NCBI RefSeq assembly: GCF_900101395.1
Contig: NZ_FMZO01000001.1
Location: forward strand, 460,892 to 505,899
DNA length: 45,008 nucleotides
Direction: 5' to 3'
Source: Niabella drilacis
Lineage (GTDB): Bacteria > Bacteroidota > Bacteroidia > Chitinophagales > Chitinophagaceae
Shown here: piece by piece, positions 35,342 to 43,306 of the stretch
Position numbering within the stretch: position 1 is the first letter of the stretch
Layout: each line of letters opens with the position of its first letter
Position numbers and translations under genes: made by a program
Notes under the pieces: generated by a model
What the model was told of the DNA's origin: nothing
Databases searched by the model: none
The model's input: only the letters and a program-made list of their open reading frames with translations

Positions 35342-35347
35342 ATAACC

Positions 35348-36457
35348 TTAGCTCAGGATCACCAGGTCGATCTGGCTATCGCTGAGTTTCTTTAAAAGAT
35401 TGCTGAAAATATTGGTGGCGGCAATGACCTGCATTAAATTCAAATGGGGCTTGCCGATACAAATGGTGGTGATTTTGCGCTCCCCGGCCTGTTCCACGAT
35501 CGCTGCAGCAATGCGGTCGGCTTTTATCTTAATGATCTCTGCGCCCAGCTCCGTAGCCAGCTGAAAATTATTGATGAGGTACCGCTGTTTATCCAGCCGG
35601 ATCTTATCGGCACTTTCTGCAGGTGTTTCCACATACAGCACGTACCATTTGCTGTGATAATAATTTGCCAGGCGGGCGGTTTTCCGGATCACGGTCTTGG
35701 AGGTTTGTTCGTTGCTGCTGATACAGGCCATAAAACGTTCCTGTTGCAGCGGAAGCTTTACCACTTCGGCTTCCACTTTCCGTTCCACGGCGGAAGCCAC
35801 TTCTTTTAGCGCCAGTTCGCGCAGTTGCAGGATATGGTCGTGTTTGAAAAAATGATTAAGAGCGGATTGTATCTTGTCACTTTTATAGATCTTTCCTTCT
35901 TTCAGACGGGTGATCAGCTCATCGGATGGCAGATCGATGTTCACGACTTCATCGGCATCCTTAATGATGCTGTCTGGTATCCGTTCCTTTACATTCACGC
36001 CGGTGATCATCAGTATATCCTCATGCAGGCTTTCAATGTGCTGAATGTTCACGGCTGAGATCACATTGATACCCGCATCGAGGATATCCCGTACATCCTG
36101 CCAGCGTTTGTTATTGCGGCTTCCTTCTATATTGGTATGGGCCAGTTCATCTACCAGTACTACCTCTGGCCGCAGGTTGATGATGGCATCGGTATCCATT
36201 TCTTCCAGTTCCTTACCCTTGTAGAAGAGCCGCCTGCGCGGAATTTCGGGCAATCCTTCCAGCAGGGCATGGGTTTCTTCGCGGTGGTGGGTTTCAATAT
36301 AACCGATGCGTACATCAATCCCGTTGCGCAGCAGCACATGGGCTTCCTGCAGCATCCGGTATGTTTTTCCCACGCCGGCACTCATGCCGATGTATATTTT
36401 AAACCGGCCCCGTTTGTTTTTCTGAATGAGTTGTAAGAAATCGGCTGCTGAGTCCAT
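35348..36457 (-). CDS. KdpD N-terminal sensor protein without kinase domain
   Basis: The 369-aa protein corresponds to the cytoplasmic N-terminal half of KdpD. It has the KdpD domain with Walker A GMSAGVGKT at 24-32 and VVLVDELAHTN near 98-108, then a universal-stress-like domain (about 240-369) ending LSDSQIDLVILS. It lacks the four membrane helices, HisKA and ATPase domain of classical KdpD (about 900 aa). Family knowledge says this part binds nucleotides and senses K+ or c-di-AMP. It is a stand-alone sensor that probably acts on the histidine kinase encoded next. The gap to the porin gene is 12 bases. Confidence 0.92.
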   Translation of the reverse strand: MDSAADFLQLIQKNKRGRFKIYIGMSAGVGKTYRMLQEAHVLLRNGIDVRIGYIETHHREETHALLEGLPEIPRRRLFYKGKELEEMDTDAIINLRPEVVLVDELAHTNIEGSRNNKRWQDVRDILDAGINVISAVNIQHIESLHEDILMITGVNVKERIPDSIIKDADEVVNIDLPSDELITRLKEGKIYKSDKIQSALNHFFKHDHILQLRELALKEVASAVERKVEAEVVKLPLQQERFMACISSNEQTSKTVIRKTARLANYYHSKWYVLYVETPAESADKIRLDKQRYLINNFQLATELGAEIIKIKADRIAAAIVEQAGERKITTICIGKPHLNLMQVIAATNIFSNLLKKLSDSQIDLVILS

Positions 36458-36469
36458 AGTGTGGTTTAT

Positions 36470-37570
36470 TTAAAAAGAAAACGCAAGTGCGCTAGTGATC
36501 GCAAAGTTATTATTTGATGAAAGATTCCCCCTTAAAAAGACCGGGTCGCTGCTGTTAAACCCCCGGCCTTCAATACGCCATACAAACTGACGGCTGATCC
36601 TGCGGTCGATATTGAGGGAATAGCCCCAGGTTTTAAACCCCTGTGCCGTATTGGTAGCAATGATCACTCCGGCCGGGTCATTAAAATATTCACCGCGCAG
36701 CCCGGTGTTCCACCTGTCATTAAACCAGCTGGCAATTACCACCGGCGTATACCAGGTATTGTAGCCATGGTGTTCGGCTTTCCGCTGCTCCACACCGATA
36801 TCAAATCCCAGGGTTAATGAAAAATGGGGCGACAGGAGTAACTGCCCATACAGATTGTGAAAATACCGCATCTGCCGGGTACTGTCCGGCTTATCATTAC
36901 CGATGAATGAGCTGCTGTTAAGCGTTATGTTGTCCGAAGGCTTAAAGGTAAGCTGGTGGCCAAAGGCCAGGGTATTGTTCCCGTGTGCCCGTTCAATGCG
37001 TTGCCAGCCATTCAGGACCAAGCCGCTCAGATACCATTTGCCATTGCCGGAGGTATAGGAAAGGCGGACACCCGTTTCAAAATAGGGCGAATTTTCTGCC
37101 GCGATGCTGCGGGTCAATGTCGGGCAGTCTTTTCCAATAGCACTTTCCCAGCCAATATGGGAGGGCAGGATACCGGCGTCTACCCAGAGGTTGCTTTTTT
37201 TTGAGAGTTTAACACCGGCGTTGGCTTCGTAAATATTTTTTAACCCATCTTTTTCGGCAGCCATATTATCATTGCTATAGGTACCGGCCATGAGGGCGAT
37301 ATTTCCTCTTACGCGTTCTGCGGCATAACTGGCCTTGACCATTGCAAGATTGATCGCTATCGTATGATGACGATTGTAGCTGTACAAAAAAGGCTGGCGG
37401 ATATGATGGCCGGGTTTCCCGAAATCATAGCTGTAAAATGTTTCGCCATAACCGCTGACTGTTAACGATTTTTCGGTGGTATCCGTTTGCGCGGTTGCTT
37501 TTTGAAGCGCGGTAAACGGAGCGGTGAGCGCCAGCCAGATAATGCTGTTGCGGATTGTTCTGCTGTTCAT
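36470..37570 (-). CDS. BBP2-type outer membrane porin in the kdp operon
   Basis: The 366-aa protein has a signal peptide (about 1-28) and then an antiparallel beta-barrel. It begins SLTVSGYGETFYSYDFG and has alternating aromatic strands and a final Phe (SALAFSF). This matches the putative beta-barrel porin-2 family (BBP2). Position between kdpC and the KdpD-like gene suggests an outer-membrane path used when K+ is scarce; that is inference. Selectivity cannot be read from sequence. A long imperfect hairpin lies upstream (37603-37675), and the kdpD-like gene follows by 12 bases. Confidence 0.85.
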   Translation of the reverse strand: MNSRTIRNSIIWLALTAPFTALQKATAQTDTTEKSLTVSGYGETFYSYDFGKPGHHIRQPFLYSYNRHHTIAINLAMVKASYAAERVRGNIALMAGTYSNDNMAAEKDGLKNIYEANAGVKLSKKSNLWVDAGILPSHIGWESAIGKDCPTLTRSIAAENSPYFETGVRLSYTSGNGKWYLSGLVLNGWQRIERAHGNNTLAFGHQLTFKPSDNITLNSSSFIGNDKPDSTRQMRYFHNLYGQLLLSPHFSLTLGFDIGVEQRKAEHHGYNTWYTPVVIASWFNDRWNTGLRGEYFNDPAGVIIATNTAQGFKTWGYSLNIDRRISRQFVWRIEGRGFNSSDPVFLRGNLSSNNNFAITSALAFSF

Positions 37571-37602
37571 ACGTGTTGGTTTCTTTGAGTTGTTTTGCGA
37601 AG

Positions 37603-37675
37603 GACCGGTACGCCTTGCGGTTCCCGGCGGCCTCCCCTTTTAAAAAGAGGAGTACCGGGAGCGCAGGTGCCGGTC
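37603..37675. repeat. Long imperfect hairpin between kdpC and the porin gene
   Basis: GACCGG (37603-37608) pairs with CCGGTC (37670-37675). Inside, GCCTTGCGGTTCCCGG pairs imperfectly with CCGGGAGCGCAGGTGC, leaving a centre with CCCCTTTTAAAAAGAGG. It has no terminal T run. It may attenuate or stabilise the kdp transcript so that the porin and sensor genes are expressed at another level than kdpABC. Confidence 0.6.
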
Positions 37676-37691
37676 ATCGGGTTATAAGGAA

Positions 37692-38240
37692 TCAATGGTT
37701 CAATTTGTCAAGGTCGATATTTAACTTCAGTACGTTTATTTTCTGAGGTCCCAGCAGCGGCCGGTTTGTGTGTTGGTTTACCAGCTCCTGTACGGCCTGT
37801 TGCGATAACTTGCGGGCCGTTGCAATACGGGCCACCTGTGCATTTGCCGCAGCAACAGAAATGTCGGGATCCAGTCCGCTGCCGCTTGCGGTTACGATAT
37901 CGGCGGGGATTACGGCTCCGGGATTGTTTTGCCGGAAGGCTTCCACCCGTTGCTGTACTTCTTTCAGGTAGCCGGGGTTATTGGGCCCCTTGTTGCTGCC
38001 CCCGCTTCCGGCAGCATTATAGGCTACTGCGGAAGGGCGGGAGTTGAAGTAGATAACACTATCGAAACGCTGTCCGATATTGGCATAATAACTTTTCCCG
38101 TTGCGATCGGCAATCTTTTCGCCCTTTCCTTTTTCGGGGGTGAGCCCTGCAAAGCCGGAGAGCAGAAGTGTATAAACGCCTGCACAAAGGATCATCAGCA
38201 CAAGGGTAAGGCGTAGAGCGGGAAGGATCTGTTGTTTCAT
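37692..38240 (-). CDS. kdpC: Potassium-transporting ATPase subunit KdpC
   Basis: The 182-aa protein has one N-terminal membrane helix (about 9-31) and the periplasmic KdpC domain. Family segments include IGQRFDSVIYFNSRPSAVAYNA near 56, GSNKGPNNPGYL near 82, and ASGSGLDPDISVAAANAQVARIA near 122, followed by LVNQHTNRPLLG. KdpC stabilises the KdpFABC complex. The gap to kdpB is 127 bases and holds heptad repeats. Confidence 0.95.
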   Translation of the reverse strand: MKQQILPALRLTLVLMILCAGVYTLLLSGFAGLTPEKGKGEKIADRNGKSYYANIGQRFDSVIYFNSRPSAVAYNAAGSGGSNKGPNNPGYLKEVQQRVEAFRQNNPGAVIPADIVTASGSGLDPDISVAAANAQVARIATARKLSQQAVQELVNQHTNRPLLGPQKINVLKLNIDLDKLNH

Positions 38241-38271
38241 TGTTTTGTTTTTTTGGGGAGTGGGGGAATTA

Positions 38272-38353
38272 GTGAGATGTTTACAGTGAGATGTTTTTAG
38301 TGAAATGTTTTAGTGAAATGTTTTAGTGAGATGTTTGTAGTAAAATGTTGATG
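38272..38353 (+). repeat. Heptad-repeat array between kdpB and kdpC
   Basis: Twelve units alternate GTGAGAT or GTGAAAT with GTTTTTA-type units. Ten are 7 bp and two are 6 bp, giving a 13-14-bp higher-order period. The array lies on the strand opposite to the kdp genes and ends 14 bases before the kdpB stop codon at 38368. Confidence 0.85.
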
Positions 38354-38367
38354 AAGGGCGCCGCTTT

Positions 38368-40449
38368 TTAAAACAGCAGTCCGGTCATCAGATCAATCAG
38401 CTTGATACCGATAAAGGGTACGATGATACCACCGAGGCCGTAAATAAACAGGTTTCTTCGCAGCAGTGCGCTGGCACCAATGGGTTTGTAGGCAACGCCC
38501 TTCAACGCCAATGGTATTAGTAAAGGAATGATGATGGCATTAAAGATCACTGCCGAAAGAATGGCGCTTTCCGGACTGTGCAGCCGCATAATATTCAGTC
38601 CTTGCAGGGACGGAATGGCCGCAATGAATAAGGCAGGAATGATGGCGAAATATTTGGCTACATCATTGGCAATGCTGAAGGTGGTAAGCGTACCACGGGT
38701 CATCAGCAATTGTTTGCCGATCTCCACTACTTCAATAAGTTTGGTAGGATCGTTGTCTAGATCCACCATATTGCCGGCCTCTTTAGCCGCCTGTGTTCCG
38801 CTGTTCATGGCTACACCAACATCCGCCTGGGCCAGTGCAGGTGCATCATTGGTGCCGTCGCCCATCATCGCCACCAAACGGCCTTCTGCCTGCTCCTTGC
38901 GGATATAGTTCATTTTATCTTCGGGTTTCGCCTCCGCAATAAAATCATCCACACCGGCCTTTTCAGCAATGAATTTTGCGGTAAGCGGGTTGTCTCCGGT
39001 TACCATCACCGTTTTAATACCCATCCGGCGCAGCCGTTCAAAGCGTTCCTGTATACCGGGTTTAATAATGTCCTGCAATTCGATTACTCCCAGCACCACA
39101 TCGTTTTGGGCTACAACCAGGGGCGTGCCACCATTGCTGGCGATCTCCTTTGTTTTTGCCAGGGTTTCGGCCGGGATGTAGTTGCCGGCTTTTTGAACCA
39201 GCCGGGTAATGGCATCCATAGCGCCTTTACGGATATGGACACCACTGAAGTTTACACCGGAGCAGCGGGTCTCGGCGGTAAACGGAATGGGCTTATAACT
39301 GCTGTGCTCGGAGGAAAATTGTTGCTGTGCATAGGGGATATAGTTTTTATCTTTAAACAGGCCGGATGCCAGTTCCACAATGGATTTTCCCTCAGGCGTT
39401 TCATCTGCAAGAGAACCCAATACGGCCGCTTCCATAAAATCCTGTTCGCCGGTATTATGAGCCGGCCAAAAGTGGGTGGCCTTCCGGTTTCCGATGGTGA
39501 TGGTTCCTGTTTTATCCAGTAACAGCACGTCAATATCGCCGGCGGTTTCAACGGCTTTACCGCTTTTGGTAATCACGTTTGCTCTTAGTGCCCGGTCCAT
39601 ACCCGCAATACCGATCGCAGACAGCAAACCACCAATGGTGGTGGGTATCAGACAAACAAAGAGCGCAATCAGGGCGGCGATGGGAATGGGCGAATGGGCA
39701 AAATCGCCAAAGGGTTTCAGGGTGGTACAAACGATAATAAATACCAGTGAAAAACCGGCCAGCAGGATGGTAAGGGCAATTTCGTTGGGCGTTTTCTGCC
39801 GGGAGGCACCTTCCACCAGGGCAATCATTTTGTCGAGGAAACTTTCGCCGGGTTTGGTGGTTACTTTTACTTTTATTTTATCCGACAATACTTTGGTACC
39901 GCCCGTAACGGAGCTTTTATCGCCCCCGGCTTCGCGGATCACCGGTGCACTTTCGCCGGTGATGGCGCTTTCATCAATCGTGGCAAGTCCTTCGATAATC
40001 TCCCCGTCGGTGGGGATGATATCGCCTGGTTCGCATACAAAAATATCATTGAGCTGAAGGGTAGAAGAGGGCACGATGCGGATTTCATTCAGCGTCATTT
40101 CGCCTACCAGATCTATTTTTTTTGCCGGGGTTTCTTCTCTCGTTTTCCGAAGGCTGTTGGCCTGTGCCTTACCACGTGCTTCGGCAATGGCTTCTGCAAA
40201 ATTGGCAAAGAGCAGGGTAACAAATAGTACAGCGGTGATGATAATATTATAGGCAAGTGTTCTCTGTGCTCCGTTGCTTCCGTTAACAGCGATCTGAACG
40301 CATACGCCCAGCATCACCAGGGTGCCGGTCCATACCAGGAACATGACAGGGTTACGGAACATTTTTGAGGGACTGAGTTTTAAAAAAGAGTCCTTCAGCG
40401 CTTCAATGAACTGGTCTTTTTGAAATAATGATGTATGTTGATTTTTCAT
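38368..40449 (-). CDS. kdpB: Potassium-transporting P-type ATPase subunit KdpB
   Basis: The 693-aa P-type ATPase hydrolyses ATP to drive K+ uptake in KdpFABC. Motifs are TGES at 164-167 (actuator domain), the phosphorylated Asp312 in [17 protein letters not shown], and [12 protein letters not shown] in the P-domain. The membrane segments expected of KdpB are present. The length is normal and no key residue is missing. On the upstream side, heptad repeats begin one base before its start codon, so the natural leader appears replaced. It is 742 bases from kdpA because a four-helix-bundle gene and repeats lie between. Confidence 0.97.
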   Translation of the reverse strand: MKNQHTSLFQKDQFIEALKDSFLKLSPSKMFRNPVMFLVWTGTLVMLGVCVQIAVNGSNGAQRTLAYNIIITAVLFVTLLFANFAEAIAEARGKAQANSLRKTREETPAKKIDLVGEMTLNEIRIVPSSTLQLNDIFVCEPGDIIPTDGEIIEGLATIDESAITGESAPVIREAGGDKSSVTGGTKVLSDKIKVKVTTKPGESFLDKMIALVEGASRQKTPNEIALTILLAGFSLVFIIVCTTLKPFGDFAHSPIPIAALIALFVCLIPTTIGGLLSAIGIAGMDRALRANVITKSGKAVETAGDIDVLLLDKTGTITIGNRKATHFWPAHNTGEQDFMEAAVLGSLADETPEGKSIVELASGLFKDKNYIPYAQQQFSSEHSSYKPIPFTAETRCSGVNFSGVHIRKGAMDAITRLVQKAGNYIPAETLAKTKEIASNGGTPLVVAQNDVVLGVIELQDIIKPGIQERFERLRRMGIKTVMVTGDNPLTAKFIAEKAGVDDFIAEAKPEDKMNYIRKEQAEGRLVAMMGDGTNDAPALAQADVGVAMNSGTQAAKEAGNMVDLDNDPTKLIEVVEIGKQLLMTRGTLTTFSIANDVAKYFAIIPALFIAAIPSLQGLNIMRLHSPESAILSAVIFNAIIIPLLIPLALKGVAYKPIGASALLRRNLFIYGLGGIIVPFIGIKLIDLMTGLLF

Positions 40450-40450
40450 T

Positions 40451-40582
40451 GTGAGATGTTTGTGAGAGGTGATAGTGAGATGTTCTTAGTAAGAGGTTCT
40501 TAGTGAGAAGTTTTTAGTGAGAGGTTATTAGTGAGAAGTTTTTAGTAAGAAGTTGTTTGTGAGCGGTTATTCGTGAGCTCTT
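40451..40582 (+). repeat. Heptad-repeat array upstream of kdpB
   Basis: After two irregular units, fifteen consecutive 7-bp units fill 40475-40579. GTGAGAA, GTGAGAG or GTAAGAA alternate with GTTNTTA, giving a 14-bp higher-order period. The array begins one base upstream of the kdpB start codon and ends 85 bases before the four-helix-bundle gene, in the same orientation as that gene. Confidence 0.9.
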
Positions 40583-40664
40583 TTGTAAAAGGGAGCATAT
40601 TGTTGGATAAAATGTATTTGTTTTTTATATTATAATTAATTATATTCGATGAAATATTTAACTT
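40583..40664 (+). promoter_or_regulatory. AT-rich leader with a 12-bp palindrome upstream of the four-helix-bundle gene
   Basis: The 82 bases before the start codon are far more AT-rich than the surroundings. They contain the palindrome ATAATTAATTAT (40632-40643). It is a likely promoter or binding site for the + strand gene. No clean TAnnTTTG is present. Confidence 0.4.
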
Positions 40665-41018
40665 ATGAAACCACACCAAAAATTAAACGCATGGGCAGAC
40701 AGTTTTGAACTTGTTAAAGAATTATATGCTGTAACAAAAGCACTTCCTCCCGAAGAAAAATTTGGCCTTGTTTCGCAAATACGAAGGGCCGCCGTTTCTG
40801 TTCCTGTAAACATTGCTGAAGGGGCCGCCCGGAAAAGCCCGAAGCAGTTTGCCTGGTTCCTGTATGTTTCGCTGGGCTCGCTGACGGAACTGGATACGCT
40901 TATATTGCTCTGCGGTGCCCTGGAATTTATTCCCCCGCAGGAATGTACCCGGTTGGTTGAAAAAATGGATATCATTGGGAAGATGATTTATGGGTTGATT
41001 AAAAGTTTGGAGAAGTGA
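40665..41018 (+). CDS. Four helix bundle protein (23S rRNA intervening-sequence type)
   Basis: The 117-aa protein matches the S23/IVP family (PF05635, TIGR02436). It opens HQKLNAWADSFELVKELY, and the signature SQIRRAAVSVPVNIAEGAAR lies at about 37-56, followed by FLYVSLGSLTELDTLILL. The family forms a pentameric four-helix bundle that is positively charged; the related Avd protein serves diversity-generating retroelements. Some members sit in 23S rRNA intervening sequences, but this copy is not in an rRNA gene, and no reverse transcriptase is near. It lies on the + strand between the - strand genes kdpA and kdpB and is flanked by heptad-repeat arrays. It looks inserted. The cellular role is unknown. 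Confidence 0.92.
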   Translation: MKPHQKLNAWADSFELVKELYAVTKALPPEEKFGLVSQIRRAAVSVPVNIAEGAARKSPKQFAWFLYVSLGSLTELDTLILLCGALEFIPPQECTRLVEKMDIIGKMIYGLIKSLEK

Positions 41019-41023
41019 TGTTG

Positions 41024-41121
41024 GTGAAATGTTTTTAGTGAGAAGTTGTTTGTAAAAAGTGAGAAGTTGTTTGTAAAAAGTTGTTAGTAAGAAGTGAGAT
41101 GTTATTGGTAAGAAGTGGGAT
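41024..41121 (+). repeat. Heptad-repeat array downstream of the four-helix-bundle gene
   Basis: Fourteen consecutive 7-bp units run without a slip from 41024 to 41121. GTGAGAA, GTTGTTT and GTAAAAA follow each other twice (41038-41079), then more diverged units. The array begins six bases after the stop codon of the four-helix-bundle gene. Every unit starts with GT. Confidence 0.92.
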
Positions 41122-41153
41122 GGAAAGGACTAACCCAACTATGCTGTATCCTA

Positions 41154-41181
41154 CTTTTACAAACAACTTCTTACCGGCTAC
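41154..41181 (-). repeat. Inverted heptad-repeat array before the kdpA end
   Basis: On the - strand GTAGCCG, GTAAGAA, GTTGTTT and GTAAAAG lie in 7-bp register. Seventeen bases (41155-41171) are the exact reverse complement of 41041-41057 and of 41062-41078, so a stem can form. The array starts 11 bases beyond the kdpA stop codon and is the only one in the kdp region with this orientation. Confidence 0.85.
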
Positions 41182-41191
41182 TTTTCATAAC

Positions 41192-42880
41192 CTAACCCAT
41201 CCCAAAATATTCTGCAATAGGCCCCAATGTTAATGCCGGGAAGAAGGAAAGTGCAGCTACGATAACGATTACGGCAAAAACCATAAATCCGAAAGTGGCG
41301 GTATCTGTTTTCAGGGTGCCGGCGCTTTCAGGGATGTATTTTTTTGCACCAAGAATGCCGGCGATGGCCACTGGGCCGATGATGGGAAGATAGCGGGAGA
41401 GGATCAGTACAAAACCCGTGCTGATATTCCACCAGGGGGTATTGTCACCCAGGCCTTCAAACCCACTTCCGTTGTTGGCTGCACTGGAAGTATATTCGTA
41501 GAGCATCTCGCTAAAGCCATGAAAGCCGGGATTGGCGAGGGTAGAAGCCGTTTGTGAAGGCAATGCCGCAGCCAGTGCGGTGCCGGCCAGTATCAGCAGC
41601 GGATGCAGCAAAGCTACGATCATGGCAATCTTCATTTCGCGGGCTTCTATTTTCTTGCCCAGGAATTCCGGGGTGCGTCCAACCATCAATCCGCTTACAA
41701 AAACGGCAAGAATGATGAATACAAAATAGTTCAGGATACCCACACCGCAGCCGCCATAAAAACAATTGGTCATCATCGCCAGCAGCATATTCATACCACT
41801 CAGTGGCATATAGCTGGAGTGCATGGAGTTAATGGAGCCGGTGGAGATCACCGTGGTGGCAATGCTCCAATAGGCGGAGGCCGGGGTACCGAAGCGTACT
41901 TCTTTTCCCTCCATGGCCCCCAGTGCAGGGCTAACGCCCATGGCCGTGATGTTGGGGTTGCCGTGCATCTCCATAATAATATTGGGTATACAAAGGATCA
42001 GGAATCCAAGGGTCATGACGCACCAGATTGCCCATCCCAGTTTCCTGCGGTTGATGAACTGTCCAAAAGCAAATACCATCGCAAAGGGGATTAGCATTTG
42101 TGCAATCATCTGCGTCATATTGGTGATGTAATTCACATTTTCCAGTGGGTGCGCGGAGTTGGCGCCAAAAAAACCACCACCATTGGTGCCCAGGTGTTTG
42201 ATAGGAACAAATGCAGCCACCGGACCGGTAGACACATACGTAGTATCGCCCTGCAGGGTAATCATCTGCTGTTTGCCTTCAAAGGTCATGGGGGTATGAT
42301 TAAGGATCAGGATTATTCCAATGATGATGGAAATGGGCAACAGGATCCGGGTAATGGATTTTACAAAGGCGTTGTAAAAATTGCCCAGGGTTTGATGTGT
42401 TCCTTTCCGGAACGCATAGAACACCGCGGCGGCGGCGGCCATACCGGTGGCAGCGGTTACAAACTGCAAAAACATCAGGTAGAGCTGGCTGAAGTAGCTG
42501 ACTCCGGTTTCTCCGGAATAGTGCTGCAGGTTACAGTTTACCAGGAAGGAAATGGAAGTATTAAAGGCCTGGTCCGGCGTTTGGTTGGGATTATGATCGG
42601 GGTTAAGCGGCAGCCAGGACTGATTCAGCAGGATGAACATACCCAGGAGAAACCAAACCAGGTTAATGACCAGCAATGCCACAAGCTGTTGTTTCCAGTT
42701 TTGTTCCTTTTGGGGATCGATCCCGCTGCATTTAAAAAGAAACCGTTCAATGGGATTAAAAACCGGATCAAGGAATGTGCGCTCATTGCCGTACACTTTT
42801 GCAATATACCTTCCTAAGGGCAGGGAAAGCAACAGTGTAAGAATAAACATGACGATGATGCCTGATATTTCTGTGTTCAT
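41192..42880 (-). CDS. kdpA: Potassium-transporting ATPase subunit KdpA
   Basis: This 562-aa channel-like subunit selects and passes K+ in KdpFABC. It has about ten membrane helices. Filter-loop segments include FNTSISFLVNCNLQHYSGE near 106-124 and HLGTNGGGFFGANSAHP near 229-245. FGTPASAYWSIATTVISTGS lies further on, with a last repeat near NNGSGFEGLG. Length and motifs are normal. Its start is preceded by a heptad-repeat array that separates it from kdpF by about 110 bases. Confidence 0.97.
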   Translation of the reverse strand: MNTEISGIIVMFILTLLLSLPLGRYIAKVYGNERTFLDPVFNPIERFLFKCSGIDPQKEQNWKQQLVALLVINLVWFLLGMFILLNQSWLPLNPDHNPNQTPDQAFNTSISFLVNCNLQHYSGETGVSYFSQLYLMFLQFVTAATGMAAAAAVFYAFRKGTHQTLGNFYNAFVKSITRILLPISIIIGIILILNHTPMTFEGKQQMITLQGDTTYVSTGPVAAFVPIKHLGTNGGGFFGANSAHPLENVNYITNMTQMIAQMLIPFAMVFAFGQFINRRKLGWAIWCVMTLGFLILCIPNIIMEMHGNPNITAMGVSPALGAMEGKEVRFGTPASAYWSIATTVISTGSINSMHSSYMPLSGMNMLLAMMTNCFYGGCGVGILNYFVFIILAVFVSGLMVGRTPEFLGKKIEAREMKIAMIVALLHPLLILAGTALAAALPSQTASTLANPGFHGFSEMLYEYTSSAANNGSGFEGLGDNTPWWNISTGFVLILSRYLPIIGPVAIAGILGAKKYIPESAGTLKTDTATFGFMVFAVIVIVAALSFFPALTLGPIAEYFGMG

Positions 42881-42890
42881 TGTTTGGAGG

Positions 42891-42988
42891 AAGTTTTTAG
42901 TGAGAAATGAAGGGTTAATAATGTTTTAGTGAGAAGTAATGTTAAGGGGGGAAGTTTATGGTGAGAGGTTTATAGTGAAACGTGGAGC
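42891..42988 (+). repeat. Heptad-repeat array between kdpF and kdpA
   Basis: Units such as GTGAGAA (42900 and 42929), ATGAAGG, GTTAATA, GTGAGAG (42961), GTTTATA, GTGAAAC and GTGGAGC are in 7-bp register with two interruptions. The array starts ten bases upstream of the kdpA start codon and ends five bases before the kdpF stop. Confidence 0.75.
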
Positions 42989-42993
42989 TGGTC

Positions 42994-43071
42994 CTAAAAC
43001 TTTTCGGGCTTCAGCAGTACGTAACACATATAAATAAATACAAGAATGGCGATGATGAATAGTCCTGTCAT
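42994..43071 (-). CDS. kdpF: Potassium-transporting ATPase small subunit KdpF
   Basis: A 25-codon frame encodes one membrane helix (MTGLFIIAILVFIYMCYVLL) followed by KPEKF and a TAG stop. The C-terminal LLKPEKF is typical of KdpF (LxxPExF). KdpF is a short hydrophobic peptide that stabilises the KdpFABC complex. It sits upstream of kdpA in the expected position but is separated from it by heptad repeats. A run of eight A (7-8 bases) precedes the start codon on the coding strand. Confidence 0.88.
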   Translation of the reverse strand: MTGLFIIAILVFIYMCYVLLKPEKF

Positions 43072-43102
43072 TTTTTTTAGATTTAATTGTTTAAAAGCTG
43101 CT

Positions 43103-43186
43103 TTAGATCTTTTCAAAAAGAGAAATGGATCTGAAAAAGAGTATGAAACAGCCAATGCCTGCGAGAATCAAAATACCTGTTACCAT
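43103..43186 (-). CDS. 27-aa membrane peptide upstream of kdpF
   Basis: ATG at 43186 opens a 27-codon frame encoding a hydrophobic helix (MVTGILILAGIGCFILFF) and the tail RSISLFEKI, stopped by TAA. It lies 31 bases upstream of kdpF in the same direction. Size, single helix and charged tail resemble KdpF, but the PExF ending is absent. It could be a second small subunit or regulator of the K+ pump. It is not a shadow of another gene. An extended frame without ATG continues upstream for 13 codons to a TGA. Confidence 0.6.
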   Translation of the reverse strand: MVTGILILAGIGCFILFFRSISLFEKI

Positions 43187-43219
43187 ATACCAGTGATTTA
43201 AATGTTTACTGTTGCCATT

Positions 43220-43236
43220 CCTGTTTCAAATACAGG
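43220..43236. promoter_or_regulatory. Inverted repeat upstream of the kdp genes
   Basis: CCTGT (43220-43224) and ACAGG (43232-43236) form an inverted repeat with a seven-base centre (TTCAAAT), 34 bases upstream of the 27-aa peptide start. It is a possible operator for the kdp response regulator. No sigma-54 GG-N10-GC promoter was found near it. Confidence 0.4.
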
Positions 43237-43306
43237 TCCGGATTTTAATATTTTGTGCAGAGGGCTGTTTATCAGGTGGTTGTGTTTGAGAGTCCGGGCT
43301 GGCACA

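Noticed and set aside
40665-41018. Four-helix-bundle gene as part of a diversity-generating retroelement
   Set aside because: Its family includes Avd, but no reverse transcriptase, template repeat or variable-repeat gene is present in the window.
40665-41018. Intervening sequence inside a 23S rRNA gene
   Set aside because: The flanks are kdpA and kdpB, not rRNA.
40451-41181. Heptad arrays as a CRISPR array
   Set aside because: Units are 7 bp with no unique spacers of fixed length, and no cas gene is present in the window.
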